The notes under the pieces: model-generated | What the model saw: the letters and a program-made list of their open reading frames with translations, nothing else | Database searches by the model: none | Told to the model about the DNA's origin: nothing | DNA from: Dacryopinax spathularia | Taxonomy: Eukaryota > Basidiomycota > Dacrymycetes > Dacrymycetales > Dacrymycetaceae | Assembly: GCA_037974965.1 (NCBI GenBank) | Contig: JBBPFI010000010.1 | Span: 1,116,001-1,180,000 of the forward strand | Length of the DNA: 64,000 nt | Reading direction: 5' to 3' | Position numbers and translations under genes: made by a program | Shown here: one piece after another, positions 1-11,812 of the stretch | How positions within the stretch are numbered: position 1 is the stretch's first letter | How the letters are laid out: each line of letters begins with the position of its first letter

Positions 1-750
1 TTATCTCAGTGTTCAGCCTCGGAAGCGAATTTTCAGAGGAGGCAGAAGGGACGGGGACGGACGGGAAGAGCCGTGAAGACGTGCACGGGAGCAAACGCGC
101 GAATAGACTTTTTCATGCGTTTCTTATCGGGCAGAGGTGGGACGCGATTGGTGTCGAGGCCAGCAGCAGAGATTTGGCGTATGGGCCAGTGAGAGAGCAC
201 ATGCAGGCTAAGAGGGGGCTAGCCGGACCATAAATACGGTCAGCACGGCCCGAATCATAAAATTTTGCGCGACATGAGCCTCGGCGAGGTGTTGAATGCT
301 GAATGTTACTGATAGATAGAGCAGTAGTAGGAGGTGTGTAGCAGTGCGGCGGTATCGTATGGAAAAGGGTCGTGCGATAACTTGACAATCAGGGGTGAGC
401 GGCTGTCTTGTTCGCGTGGCTTTTCTTATCTCTTGGAGCTAAGGGGCGGTGAACGGTGTGGTGCGAGTGGGTGAGCGAGCGGTGTGCCACGGAGCTATCG
501 ACCCCACCGACACCGACAGGCCATACATCGGTAGGCGCTGCCTCCGGTTACATCAGACATCAGAGACCACCGTCCTCAGCATACATAATGTCACTCCGTC
601 CACAAGGTACACCCCTTCCTTCTGTCCCTGGTCCCCTCTCTTCCCTTCCATCGCCTTCACCGGCTTGTTTGGCTGCTTAAAGGTCTCTGACGATACCTAC
701 CCTGGTCATCGACAGCAGCAGAACCCACCACCATTACACTGGGTGCCGCC
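1..750. other. Upstream intergenic stretch
   Basis: No gene can be supported here. Open frames on both strands are short, lack family resemblance and have no sensible splice pattern. The last 100-200 bases are presumably the promoter and 5' leader of the permease that starts at 751. Confidence 0.5.
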
Positions 751-2572
751 ATGTCCTCCTCTCCAACTTCAGAGGTCCCTGAAAAGGACATTGAAAAGTC
801 GCAGCCGTATTACCACCATGCTCCAGTGGCTATTGAGGAGATCCGGCCCACGACAGGGCCGCTCGCAACAGTGCGTATATGCGCCGGGGATGACTGGCAG
901 ACAGCCTGACGAGCGAGTGTAGCTCTGGGCATGGGTCGAAAAGTTTGATCGGTACGGAGTTGAGATCCGCGGTATTGAGCGCGTGAGGCCCGATGAGCGG
1001 AATCCCAAGCAGAGCGCCTGGGACGCCTGTACGATGTGGATGGCGGCCAACTGTAATGTACGCACCGGGCTGCTTCATATATGCGTGCTTTCACTGACTG
1101 TATGCGCAGATATCGACCTTCTCGCTGGGCACGCTCGGGACATCCGTCTTCTATCTCAGCCTGAGGGAGTGCTTCCTCTGTATTCTCTTCTTCAACCTTC
1201 TCTCCACTCTTCCCGTCGCCTACTTCTCCACCTGGGGCTGCAAGCTCGGTCTCCGGCAGATGACCATTGGCCGATATAGCTTCGGCTACTGGACCTCCCT
1301 CGTGCCTGTCATTCTCAACTTGATCGCCTGCGTCGGCTGGTCGACCATCAACTCGATTGTCGGTGCCTCGGTGTTGCGTGCTGTTGCACCCGATTCCGAC
1401 CACAATATCCCAGTTGCGGCCGCCATCGTCATTATTGCGGTTCTGACCACCATTGTATCTCTTTTCGGGTACAAGGTCGTACACGCATATGAGCGGTATT
1501 CATGGTACCCGGTCGCTGTAAGTTTTTCCGGATCTAGTCCGCACATCGATTCCTGACCCGGAGTCCAGGTCATCTTCATCATCCTGCTCGGCCTGTCCGC
1601 TAAGTACATGGTCTCCGGCCCGTATGGCGGCTCCGGCTCCCTTGAGGCTGGCAACATCCTCTCGTTCGGCGCTGCGATTGTCGGATTCGGCCTTGGTTGG
1701 TCGAGTTTGGCCGCAGATTACACCGTTAGCATGCCCGAGACGACTCCTTCCTGGAAGATCTTCTGGCTGACCTATGCTGGTCTCAACATCGTACGTCTTT
1801 CGTTCGTCCTATCGCAAATCAGGCTCTAACGTCCAAAATTAGCCTCTCGTCCTCATCGAGACCCTCGGTGCTGCCATGACCACGGTCACACCGGACAGCT
1901 ATCAGGCTGCCTTCGCCGATGGCGGAATTGGCGGTCTTATCGGCGCCGGTCTGAGCCCGGCGAAGGGCTTCGGCCAGTTCCTCCTCGTCCTGCTCGCCCT
2001 GTCAATCGTCGGCAACAACATCCCGAACATGTACAGTCTTGCACTCACCGCTCAGGTGCTGGGCAAATGGGTCCAGATGATCCCCCGTTTCTTCCTCGTT
2101 CTCGTCGGCACGGCAATCTACATCGTCCTTGCCATTGTGGGCGCTTCGCATTTCGAAGAGTGGCTCGACACCCTTCTCGTTCTGCTCTCGTACTGGCTTG
2201 CGATCTACTCAACGATCCTGATCGAGGAGCACCTTATCTTCCGCAAGGGCAAGTGGTCGAACTACATGCCGGACGAGTACAACAACATCGCCCTACTACC
2301 GCTTGGTCTTGCCGCTCTGTTCGCGCTTTGCTGCGGTATTGCCGGTGCTGTGCTCGGTATGGCCACCGTCTGGTATGTCGGTGTGATTGGCAGGCAGAGT
2401 ACGTCTTCTTCCTTCCACATATATCGGAACATCCCGCTGACCACAATCTCTAGTTGGTGACCCCGTCTTCGGCGGTGATATCGGCTTCGAGCTCTCAATG
2501 GCCTTCACAGCCATCGTCTACCCTCCTGCCCGCTGGCTGGAGAGGCGCCTCACCCCCTCCCGCATTGCATAG
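751..2572 (+). CDS. NCS1-family purine-cytosine permease (FCY2-like)
   Basis: Plasma-membrane proton symporter for cytosine, purines or related bases. Six exons join in phase: 751-870, 923-1057, 1110-1517, 1569-1790, 1843-2398 and 2454-2572, giving 519 residues, the usual length for fungal NCS1 carriers. Many hydrophobic helices are visible, such as the IAAAIVIIAVLTTIVSLFGY-like segment in exon 3 and the LLVLLALSIVGNN region in exon 5. Family signs are the SLGTLGTSVFYLSLRE region, GLGWSSLAADYTV, GNNIPNMYSLALTAQ and a charged HLIFRKGKW loop. The charged start (MSSSPTSEVPEKDIEKSQ) is the usual cytosolic tail. Introns are 51-55 nt. Substrate among cytosine, purines, vitamin B6 (TPN1-like) or other bases cannot be told from sequence alone. 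Confidence 0.9.
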
Positions 2573-3390
2573 ATTGCGTTTTTCTGCAAAAGGAAAAGAT
2601 CATCATTCGACTTTTACTCCTCTGCTTTGATATGTCTCCTTTGCCTGTGGATGTCGCCGTTGGTCTTGGCTGTTTATGGGTTAATATGAATCGAGGGGCT
2701 GTGTAGCTTATTGTTGGGATGGATATAGGGATACAGTAGCTCGCACCAATGTAACGCTTATTGGAAAGCCCCTAAGACTGTATACGACCTGCCAGAGTGA
2801 CACTCGTGATGTAGGATGACGTCGACCTCAGCATTTGGCAGCGAAGGACCAGCGATGCCAACAAAGAGTTTCGGCAATAACGCCACGGTGCTTCTGTTAA
2901 TTAGTCTAGATCTCAGAAGGGTGCAGGTGCCATGACAACCGCGACGAGAAGTCGCGTTGTACGGCGAGAACCTCATTGTCCAGATCTCAGAAGAGTGACA
3001 ATAGGGTCGGGTGCAGACATCTCGTGGCCGCCATCAGAGGAAACAAACAAAAGCCAGCCCAGCGTACGCCTTACGTCAGCGCAGCAACGCGGAAAAAGAA
3101 GCCCGCCCGACTCCCCTTCCACATGCTTCCCCTCCCGAACAAAAGTGAGGACGGATGACGCTCACATGGCAACAAGCTGCCCGTCTGCGGACATCGCCGC
3201 GCGCTTCTGTCTCGGAATCGCTCGGCCCCTTCCCCTTCCCGTCCCTCCCAGCCCGAGAACAAGGGACCTCCTGAGTGACGGTCCAGAAGAAGTACGTTGT
3301 TCCATCGTCTTCGCGTCCCATCATCATCTTTTTATTGTTGTCCCCCTGTTGACGTCTGCTATCAGGAGGTGTGACTGAGGCCGTCCGTCG

Positions 3391-3400
3391 TCTATATAAT
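3391..3400 (+). promoter_or_regulatory. TATA-like element
   Basis: TCTATATAAT lies about 165 bases before the ATG at 3564 and is followed by a CA-rich leader with long C/T runs, the usual look of a strongly expressed fungal promoter. The rest of 2573-3563 holds the permease 3' end and no supported gene. Confidence 0.5.
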
Positions 3401-3563
3401 GACGCACAATAACGGCCATGTCCCATCACTCAGCTCCCAAGCCAACGAGCCTCAGCAACTCTTGTGCCCCGCACTCAACCCAGAGCGACTATTATCCTCT
3501 CCTCGCACAACAACAACCTCTCCCACGCCTAACAACCCCCCGCTACTACCTACTCATACAACA

Positions 3564-3785
3564 ATGTCTTCCCGCGGCACTTTCTCCGTCCCGGCCTCCC
3601 CGACCTCCAACGCCTTCTTCAGCCCCAAGGCGAGGCGCGACTCCTCCGTCCTCATGGACATCAGCGGCGCGATGCGCGGCACCTCCGCCTCCTCCCACCA
3701 CGCATCATCGGGCAAACAGTCCCCGCCTCCTTCCGCCAAGGGCGGCCGCCGGCCTTCTCAGGCTTGGGGGACGATGAAGGCATGA
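3564..3785 (+). CDS. Small Ser/Pro-rich protein of unknown function
   Basis: A single exon of 73 residues starting MSSRGTFSVPASPTSNAFF and ending QAWGTMKA. The start was chosen because the ATG follows a CA-rich leader (ACAACAATG) and a TATA-like box upstream. The protein is low-complexity, rich in Ser, Pro, Ala and basic residues, with several SP motifs that could be phosphorylated; there is no membrane segment or known domain. The organised SPKARRDSSVLMDISGAMRG core looks more like a conserved short fungal protein than noise, but I cannot name a family. Confidence 0.6.
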   Translation: MSSRGTFSVPASPTSNAFFSPKARRDSSVLMDISGAMRGTSASSHHASSGKQSPPPSAKGGRRPSQAWGTMKA

Positions 3786-5112
3786 CTTGCCCGACTCCGA
3801 CTTCGCATTCGGAAGCAGCCGAATCGCCGGCGCTTCTCCGCACCTACTACCCTACACCCTCAACAATATCAACGCTACTCTTTCGGCTTCGCGCATCCGT
3901 TCCTCTCTTGATCGCACTCGCATCCTCAACTGTCGCACTCTCACACATAAATTCGGCTCATAACACATCCGATACCCTCGCAAAACACCGATCATCGTCC
4001 ATACCAGCGCACTCGCCTGCGCGATCTGGAATCCCTCGGGCGACCGCACGGCGCAACATCATTCGCATGTCTCATCTCTCTCTTCGCATTTTTTCATCTC
4101 ATTCTTCGTTTCGGGCTTGGCTTTCGCACTCTCATATGGGAAAAGATACGCACTGCAACTCATCCATCATTGTACATACATCTGCACGAGTATGAGGGCT
4201 TAGAGCGCCCGATGTAGCAATATAGCAAAAGCAATGATATTACTCGATTACTCGCAATTACTCTGAGCCGGCTAGTGAACTCTTGAAAGCTGTCCGAAAG
4301 CTACATAGTTCTCATGGTCTCGATGCTGTTGATGAGCGAGGTTACCAGAGAAGCTGGTGCTGGCGTGATCCTGATCCGCTCATCATACAGGGGTTGGCGG
4401 ATCGTCGACAAACGTGATCCGCTGCATATGTCCAATGCTGTAAGAACTATTGGGCACATTACAGCGAAGAACATCTGTACACAGTGCTATTCCACTCGAA
4501 TCGAACCGCAGACCCGCTTCAGGGGGATCAAGGGGGGCGTTCTAGCAGGTCGCGTGATCAAGGAGACCCTCAGCCCCCTCAAGCCGTTGTCCGCCGATCG
4601 TGCGAGCGGAACAAGCCGTGTCTGCCCGTGTATGGCAAGCGCAGTAACCAAAGCGGGAAAGTGCGTGTCCATTCGACTGACGTTGCGAAGGAGACCGACG
4701 AGAGATTACTCGGCGGCGGTGGAAAGGCCCGAAGTTTACGTAGTGACCGGCCAAGCGAAGTTACTGGAACGGAGGGAGGCTGCCTTCTGAGGTGGTGAAA
4801 ATAGATCCGTCAAGGTGTGGGGGGCTGCGTGCGATGGGTCGCGTGAGATGATGTCAGGTGCAGGCCACGGCAGCCCATTCCGTCACCTGCCTCACACAGC
4901 ACCTCACAGAATGGGGAAAGAAGACCGCCGCATCGCCCGCTCACTAGAGGGAGACCCGCTATATAACCCTCACGCAGTACCGTGACGCCTCTCTCTCTTT
5001 ACGCTGTTACTGAAAGAGAATCACCCCTCGTCGCTTACAACCACCACCACACAACACTTACCCGCATACATCCGCCCTTCTACCGCACTAACCACTTCCT
5101 ATCCACCACATC
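3786..5112. other. Intergenic region
   Basis: Contains the presumed 3' UTR of the small gene and the promoter of the next. Open frames around 4314-4798 overlap on both strands with no recognisable protein, so no gene is called. A C/T- and CA-rich leader (about 4980-5112) precedes the ATG at 5113, with a TATATAA-like box near 4961. Confidence 0.4.
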
Positions 5113-5675
5113 ATGACCCGCACTCAACGGTAGGCTCACCTCCCCGTCGCTCCAGGCTGGACACCGATGCTCATTGGTGGTTAGCTCCACCGACCCTCAT
5201 GCCCTCATCAAGGACCGGTCCGAAGCTAAGAACGGTCTCGACAAGTCCATCAAGAAGCAGGGTGCCGGTCCTCACTCCTGGGGCTCCATAAAGGACGAAG
5301 CCCGGCTCGAGCTACAGGCTCTAGAGGACGAGAACATCGACCTGGAGGAGGAGCTCGCCGAGCAGGACGATATCCCCAAGCAGGACCCGTTCAACCCCAA
5401 GAAGGTTGAACCCGTCCAGCTCACCGAAGAGGAGGAGAAGGCCAAGGCTGAGGCGCTGAACGTTAGGAACGGGATCAAGAACGGCGGTCCGCGTATGTCT
5501 CTTTGCTCCGCTCCGCTACACCCGCATATATGCTAATAACGCCTGCTTAGTGGACCTGAACGCCGTCGCTCAGACCTCTCATGCCGTCTCCGGCTCGCCA
5601 CCCAGGACTCGCAACGAGTTCATCCCCGTCACCACCAGCAGCGACGCGCACACGACGCGCAACGCCGAGTTCTAA
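5113..5675 (+). CDS. Small HABP4/SERBP1-type protein (Stf2/Tma10-like)
   Basis: Three exons (5113-5129, 5185-5492, 5551-5675) give 149 residues. The first exon encodes only MTRTQ plus two bases, the same start (MTRT) as yeast Stf2 and Tma10. The core reads KNGLDKSIKKQGAGPHSWGS, the signature of the HABP4/PAI-RBP1 RNA-binding family (K-x-GxGxxNWG). An acidic helix follows (LEDENIDLEEELAEQDD). Relatives bind RNA or ribosomes, and yeast Stf2 is also linked to the F1Fo-ATPase and desiccation tolerance; which role applies here is inference. The second intron has a clear TGCTAATAAC branch site just before its acceptor. Confidence 0.8.
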
Positions 5676-6720
5676 TCGCATAATCACCAACTCGATTTGG
5701 CGCCGGTCGATCAGATCGTAGTGTATCATTGCATTCCGCCCCGACCCGACCTGGACCGCTCATTTGCCATGCATCGCCTGATCACTGAAGAATATAAAGC
5801 TAAAGATGAAGTAGTGTACACATAGGAATCGAATCGCAATTCAAGGAGTTGATGCTGCATAATAGGCTGGTCTCGACAAGTAGTGCGGGGACGACCACCG
5901 TCGTTGAGTGGATGAATTCCGTCACGCGACCTTCCGTTGCCGCGACCTGCTGATGCTGCGCATGGCCAGAATGCGGGGCATCAACACGTTGCAATCCCAA
6001 CAATCACCTTGGCACGTTCTAGCATTTATCAGCGTTTACGTGTAAGCACGCCAGCTCACGACCTGCTCTGGCACGAACATTCCAGGCGTATCTCTGGCCA
6101 CTCTCTAGCTGGATCCTTGCTATCACGGAGTTCTCCCGCTCGTCTGGGTCCTCGGACCAGTTCTTCCCATCACATCGATGCACGTTCATCTCTGCTGCCT
6201 TCGCAACATAGGGGTATCTCTATCGTACTCTCGTTCTCTACTATTGCGAACCACTGAAATGAGGCTTCCAATACATCCGCTTGCGTGCTTATCCGCCATG
6301 CTGGACGACTTCTATCCTCTTCTGTCCATCTGCCGATCGCTGGGGGTTGCTATGTCACAGTCTACCACGACCCTGGGTTTGTTTCTAGAGTGATGGCACA
6401 AAGAGTGGCCTCGAAATACGTCTATCTGAGTGTTGGAGCTCTTCTGTTCTTGTGGCCAGGAAGGTGGCTCGAGCCAGCGGGAAACCGTATCTGAGCATTT
6501 GGGTTATCTGGGACGACTAGGCGACCACTATTCGCTTGACTGGCGATATCTCGAGAGCTGTTATCTCTGGACTGGCGATCGAGATAGACGTACATAAGCT
6601 CGATCGTGGGCGTCGCGTTTTCTCTGTGCCGCTCTGCCGCCTCTTCTGCGTCTTTGCCTGATACCATGTTAGTACTGCGTCTCTCTCTAAGCGCCTGAAG
6701 ATAGGCTGACAGTTGTGTAG
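5676..6720. other. Intergenic region; may hold 5' exons of the TPR gene
   Basis: No gene is certain here. The TPR-like frame that follows is open back to a likely splice acceptor (TTGTGTAG, ending at 6720), so one or more 5' exons probably lie in the last few hundred bases. I could not fix their ends. Confidence 0.35.
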
Positions 6721-8398
6721 GCTGTCCCGCTTCGTCGTCAAGCTCGCTCGCCCCAAGCCCACCAGAACCGACAGCTACGAGCACTTTGGCCTCGAGCGCG
6801 TCGCCCAACAAATCCTGACGTACGACCACCTGGGGGACGACCGCATGCTCGAGACCTCCATTCTAGACTGCGAACGCGCTCTCTCGCTCATCCTCCCTAA
6901 CCTGCTGGACGACCCCACCCAAGGCCAACGATGGACCGTCCTGATGGCTTCTTGTCTCCGACTCCGGTTCGAGAGGGACGGCATGCCGAAGGATATCGAG
7001 GACGCGCAGCAGATGTTGGGGGGCGTGATCGCCGCTACCACCCCTGGCAACCCCGTCCACACCCGGGCGATATACGAGCTCGGCAGGGTGTACGAGACGC
7101 TGCATCATTATACGGGCTTGGACGAGTATGTCGCCCAGGCGCACGGCTGTTTTGGAAGAGCGTTGGACGGGTTGGAGGATATGAAAGAGGAAGTTACGGC
7201 GATGGAGATGATTCTCCTTGTTAGCCTCGCTTGGTGCTTGAACTCGATCCCGGCAAGGAAAGCCAATGCGGAGGCGCTCCGGCTTTGTGCAGCCGTGCTG
7301 AAGGAGACGAGCGACACCGACTATGCGCACCTGCTTGCTCTATATGGCTTTTCGTGCGCGTCGTACGCGAGGTGGATCATGAATGGTCAGCAAGACCGAA
7401 CGGACCTTATCAACGCGCAGGATTATGCACGACGTGCTGTCCTCCCTTCACATCGACTCCGATTCCGGCACTTACGATGGCTCGCCACAATCTGCCGAGA
7501 GCGTGCAGAAGCTGGAGACGGAACCTCATACATTGACGAGTCGATCGAACGGAGTGCCCAAGCAGTTGAGATCGTCAAAGAACGACATGCGCCCGCCTCG
7601 TACGACGTCGCAACTATCCTAATCACCCTTGGACTGGCATACCACGTTCGCTGGAAAACCCACGCCGACCCAGAGGACCTAGACAATGCGATCAACCTGC
7701 ACCGACGAGCACTGGCGACAATACCGTTCACACCGTTCTCTGCGAGGCATACCCTCGTAGATTGTCTTTGTGACCGCTTTCAGGCAATTGGGCTGCCGAA
7801 GGATATTGAAGATGCGTTCGCTACTGCCGAGAAAGCGCTGGAAGAGTCTCCTGAAGGATCGGGTGACAAGATGCTGGCGCTCATTAACGTCGGTCGGATA
7901 CTGGCTTTACGTTACTCTCACGGGAAGGAAGACTCGGACTTCAATGGCGCAAGAAATGCTCTGCACGCTGCTGCCCAATCGCTGCAAGCGTCCGAGAACA
8001 GTCCGCCTGCAATGATGGTCTTCGTCCTTGAGTTGCTGGCCAAGATCCATGATGTGCATTATCAGGTCAGGAAGAGGGAGGACGACGCCGATCTGGCCGT
8101 GAGGTATATGGACGAAGCGTTCCGTATGCGGAGGGCGCATGGTCTGCTGGAGCAGGAGGAGCCTAGCCCCCGCAGTTCGTACGGTTCCCAAGTCAGCAGC
8201 AGCGGCTCGGAGGCGAGCGCGGAGGTCACTACGCCTGACACAGTGGCTTCACCTGCTCAAGGCGTGCCCTTCCCGACCACGGAGATCAATGTCACCATCA
8301 GCCGGGAGACGCACAGCGATGCCGACTCGGAGAAGCGGAAGTCGCGCGAGTTCTCGCCGTTGAAGCCGTTTTTGGCTAGGCTGTCGCTCCATGGCTGA
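6721..8398 (+). CDS. TPR-like repeat protein (5' end unresolved)
   Basis: An uninterrupted frame of about 558 codons ends at 8398. It is all-helical and full of degenerate 34-residue repeats with matching spacing: DIEDAQQMLGGVIAATTPGN, LDNAINLHRRALATIPFTP and DIEDAFATAEKALEESPEGS are the clearest. Such arrays occur in Agaricomycete TPR proteins, often with a CHAT protease; no CHAT domain is present here. The C-terminus (about 70 residues) is a Ser/Thr-rich disordered tail. The first in-frame ATG is at 6845, but repeat-like sequence begins earlier and an acceptor-like TGTAG ends at 6720, so an upstream exon is likely. The role is presumably protein-protein binding; no partner can be inferred. 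Confidence 0.75.
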
Positions 8399-9204
8399 TT
8401 TCCTTATTGGGTCTTTTGGACTTCATGACTCGGTTCCCTTCTACGCGCATCTGTCTCGCCCGTTAGATCTGCTGCTGCATCGGACCGTTCCTTAGCTTGC
8501 GCCTCATTGTACCCCAATCCATTCACGCCGTTCCATTCCCTGAATGCACGTCGATCTGTGCTTGACGACGCTCGAGCCGTCCTGCCATCCGAAGAGCTAC
8601 TCTGCGAGCCTCCGCCTTCCATCCCTTTGCCCAACCGGCGGTCTGCATTTTTGTATGCGCCCTGAAGATGTCAACAACGTAAGAATTCAGGGTAGGTTGC
8701 AGTGTGCGATCCGATCAGGGATCACCAGCAGGCAGCGGGAGAGATGACGATGCCAACTGTGGGGAAGACTCGTACGAAGTCTAATAAATGCCTCCGACAT
8801 AAGGACGGTTATGTCGCACTCATTGGAATGTTACACTATTGACAAACACATCTCACTTCTCCCTTCCCTCTCTGTATGCAATGCGGCGGCGGTGATATAA
8901 CACAGTAAACACCGGTGGAATGGCGGACGGTGGGAATACCATAAACAGTCGGAGGAATTCCACGTGTTTGCACAGTGCAAAGAAACACATCGCACGTCGC
9001 AATGTAAGTAATGTACTCTCTGCGCTCGCAACCGGCTCTCAGCTCCTTCACCTCACGTTCCTTACCTTCTCTTTCCTCCTTCTCTCTCCCCCTTCTCTTA
9101 CCTTACAATACCTCCCTAACTACATCCCCCCTAATAGGCCGTCGAAGCTGCATCTTCGTGCACCGCTTCTACAACCACCCTAATTCGTCGGCTATCGAGA
9201 CTAT
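8399..9204. other. Intergenic region
   Basis: Holds the 3' end of the TPR gene and a long C/T-rich leader (about 9040-9150) ahead of the Axl2-like gene. No supported gene. A signal-peptide exon for the next gene could be hidden here. Confidence 0.4.
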
Positions 9205-11312
9205 ATGGACGCTCTACTCGGAGGATTCAACACCACCGTTCGCGACCATGTCAACTACTTCTTTTGGCCAACAGGTGCTCAGTTCAATGGGGAGACAGTG
9301 GATCCGAGCTTGGTGGGCGCGAAGTGGGACTTGACCGCGGCTCCTTGGTTGTCCTACGATAGGTGCGCCCCTCTCACAACCTTACATTCTCCAGTAGTGA
9401 CTAATGCATTCTGAGCAGTTCTACGCGCTACCTCTCTGGAATCACCCCCGACACATACCTAAACGGCACCTCCGAGCCAATCCAGATACCCGTCAGCCTC
9501 ACCTACCCCGATTCCGACCCATTGCCTACAACCCTCCTCGTCCAAGTCCAGCCTTATCAGTTCACAGCGCTCGACCTACCGCAAGTGAACTATACGTCTG
9601 GCTCAGGCGCACTGAACTACTCGTTCGCGGAGTATATGCGCACGCCGTACTCGCCTGAGCTGTGGGTGGAGGTGTTCTTCGATCCCACAGACGCGGAGGG
9701 TTGGCTGAACTTGACCGAGGACCGGACGGGGCTGTACGGCACGCCGCCAGATACGGCGTACAGCCAAGTGAAGGTTGAGTTGCTCGCGTGGGACATGTCG
9801 ACGAACCTAACTTCGACGTCGAATGTGGTGTTGCAGCTACGACAACCAACACCAGCTACAACGTCCGCAAGCTCCGTGTCGCAGACAGCAACAGCAACAC
9901 CACAACCAGCAGAAGCGAGCGGGGGGACAGGTCTGTCACGAACAGCTACTATAGCGCTCATCACGGCACTATGTGGCGCCTTCTTCCTCATGCTTCTCTG
10001 CCTACTGATCTTCTGCTGCTGTCGACGACGAAAGCGGTTACAAGAACTTTCGGTACGCGAGAAGGGGATTGGCAAGCCTGTACGCGCCCCATCGGCACTA
10101 CCTCCACCCGTCGCCCCTACCCTCTCCTCCGCTGCAAGCTCACCAACACTCTGCGTCAACTCGCCCGAGACCGGCGGAGAGAAGAAAGGCAAGGACAATG
10201 CTATGTACGGCAGCGCTGAGACGAAGGACGGATTCGACCACAGCCGAAGTGTAACGCCCGTCGAGCAACTGCGGACGATGTACCCCAACGCGTTCCTCCC
10301 TTCTGAGGAATCACCGCCAGACGACTCCTTCCTCGCCTCCGAATCTAACGAGACCTACCTTCACGCACCAGGCGTCACCCTCACCCCCGCTGACATGCGC
10401 AACCAGTTTGGTGTTACCGCCAGCGAATCAGAGCAGATCCGGATGATCGACGAAGCCGTGCGGAACTCCACGTCCGACCGGCATATGTCGAGCGACTTCG
10501 GCGATCATGCGGACGAGGCGCGCCGGAGCAGGTTTATGACCTTCTTCGATAATGCCCCGCAAGCGATCTTCAAGGGCCGAGCTGCCGTCACGCCTCACGA
10601 CTCTATGACGAACGAGTCGGTTGCGAACGGGATCGTGGTCACTCCTCGTGGACTGGCGGACCAGGATGCCGATCCCTTCCAAGGACGGCAGTACGATGCG
10701 TTTGGGCGGCTGATCAAGCGACCGACCGAGACGGATCTGTGGAACGAAGCGTCCGAGCCTCGCGCACTGGGACAGAAATACCTCAACGAAGGGGACTCCA
10801 ACCCGTTCGGTGAGGGTCGATCGGATTCCAGTCTTGGCCTGAACCAAACCCGGCTGCATTCGGATTCCGAGCCTGGCTTGGGCGAGTTCTCCGAGGACGA
10901 CGAGTCCGGTTCAGGAGGGGAGACGATGGAAGACTACAGCCATTCGGACGAGCACTACACCGAAGTCCGGCACGCGAAGGTCGTCGACGTTTCCGAAGAA
11001 AGACAAAGAGTGACCGGCACGCCTCGCGTTGTCTACGCTGGCTCGCAGTGGGATCCGTCCCATGATAGCGGCCTTGTTCGGCAGGAAGACTCGTTAGCCA
11101 GCCTGGACTTCCCCGTGTCGTCAATGTTCCCGCCATCTATGTCCGTTCGACTGATCGACTCGACCGGACCGGCTCTGTCGCCCGATTCGGTCGCTACTGC
11201 TCGTCTCGGGCAGAAATCGTCCTTCCCTTCGTCCGACCTTGCGTACCATTCCTCGCGACCTCATCCGCCGAGTCCACTGAGTGATCCGCAAAGACCTGTC
11301 CGGCGGCGATGA
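9205..11312 (+). CDS. Axl2-like single-pass membrane protein with cadherin-like repeats
   Basis: Two exons (9205-9362, 9419-11312) give 683 residues. The outside part has two dystroglycan-type cadherin-like (CADG) units, shown by PWLSYDSSTRYLSGITP and WLNLTEDRTGLYGTPPDT, each followed by strands ending near VQVQP and VVLQLR. A Thr/Ser stalk leads to one membrane helix at about residues 230-254, followed by CCCRRRKR (stop-transfer). The cytoplasmic tail of about 430 residues is acidic and Ser/Pro-rich. This matches the layout of yeast Axl2/Bud10, a bud-site or polarity marker; the same role is inference. Oddity: no signal peptide at the chosen ATG, so either a 5' exon is missing from my model or the first fold is incomplete. 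Confidence 0.75.
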
Positions 11313-11812
11313 GCGGGCTCATACAAAATCACCCAAAAACACCGAAAAAAATTCTTGGAGGATGACTGCAGAGAGACCAGCCGTCCGTTTGCCTCTTCAT
11401 CGAAAGAAGAAGACGCAAATCACAAAACTGGATGACTCTGGAGGAGGAAGCCGATTCCCTGCGCCGCATAGCGGGTACCGGACGAAGTCGACGCTTATCT
11501 CAAGCCTCGACCTCTACCACTTACATTATAGTCCACATCAGATAATACCCGTATACCAGCCTTTGCGCTGACTGTCATTCATTTGGAGCACTGTCGTTCG
11601 TTACACCCTGTCGTTCGTTACCCACTGTAGCATCTGCTATCTGTAGCTCTACGCTAAAAATCACACGCTCATTTGCCACCACAATGTTACTCATGCGTGC
11701 TGGAAACTTGGTTCAAAGGCTCGAAAACCAGCCACAAATAAGCAGGTATTAGCAGGGTTGCTTTGATTTCATTCTCGTACAGCGTCGTCAAACCCTATCT
11801 ACACCAACACGT
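11313..11812. other. Convergent intergenic region
   Basis: Lies between the 3' ends of the Axl2-like and cyclophilin genes. A short tandem copy of TGTCGTTCGTTACCC-like sequence occurs at about 11592-11630. Nothing else seen. Confidence 0.4.

Noticed and set aside
810-1484. 224-codon minus-strand frame opposite the permease
   Set aside because: Lies antisense to exons of a clear NCS1 permease; no family resemblance.
4314-4798. Open frames up to 158 codons in the 3.8-5.1 kb gap
   Set aside because: No known motif, overlapping frames on both strands, no splice or start signals.
9617-10288. 223-codon minus-strand frame opposite the Axl2-like gene
   Set aside because: Antisense shadow of a well-supported gene.
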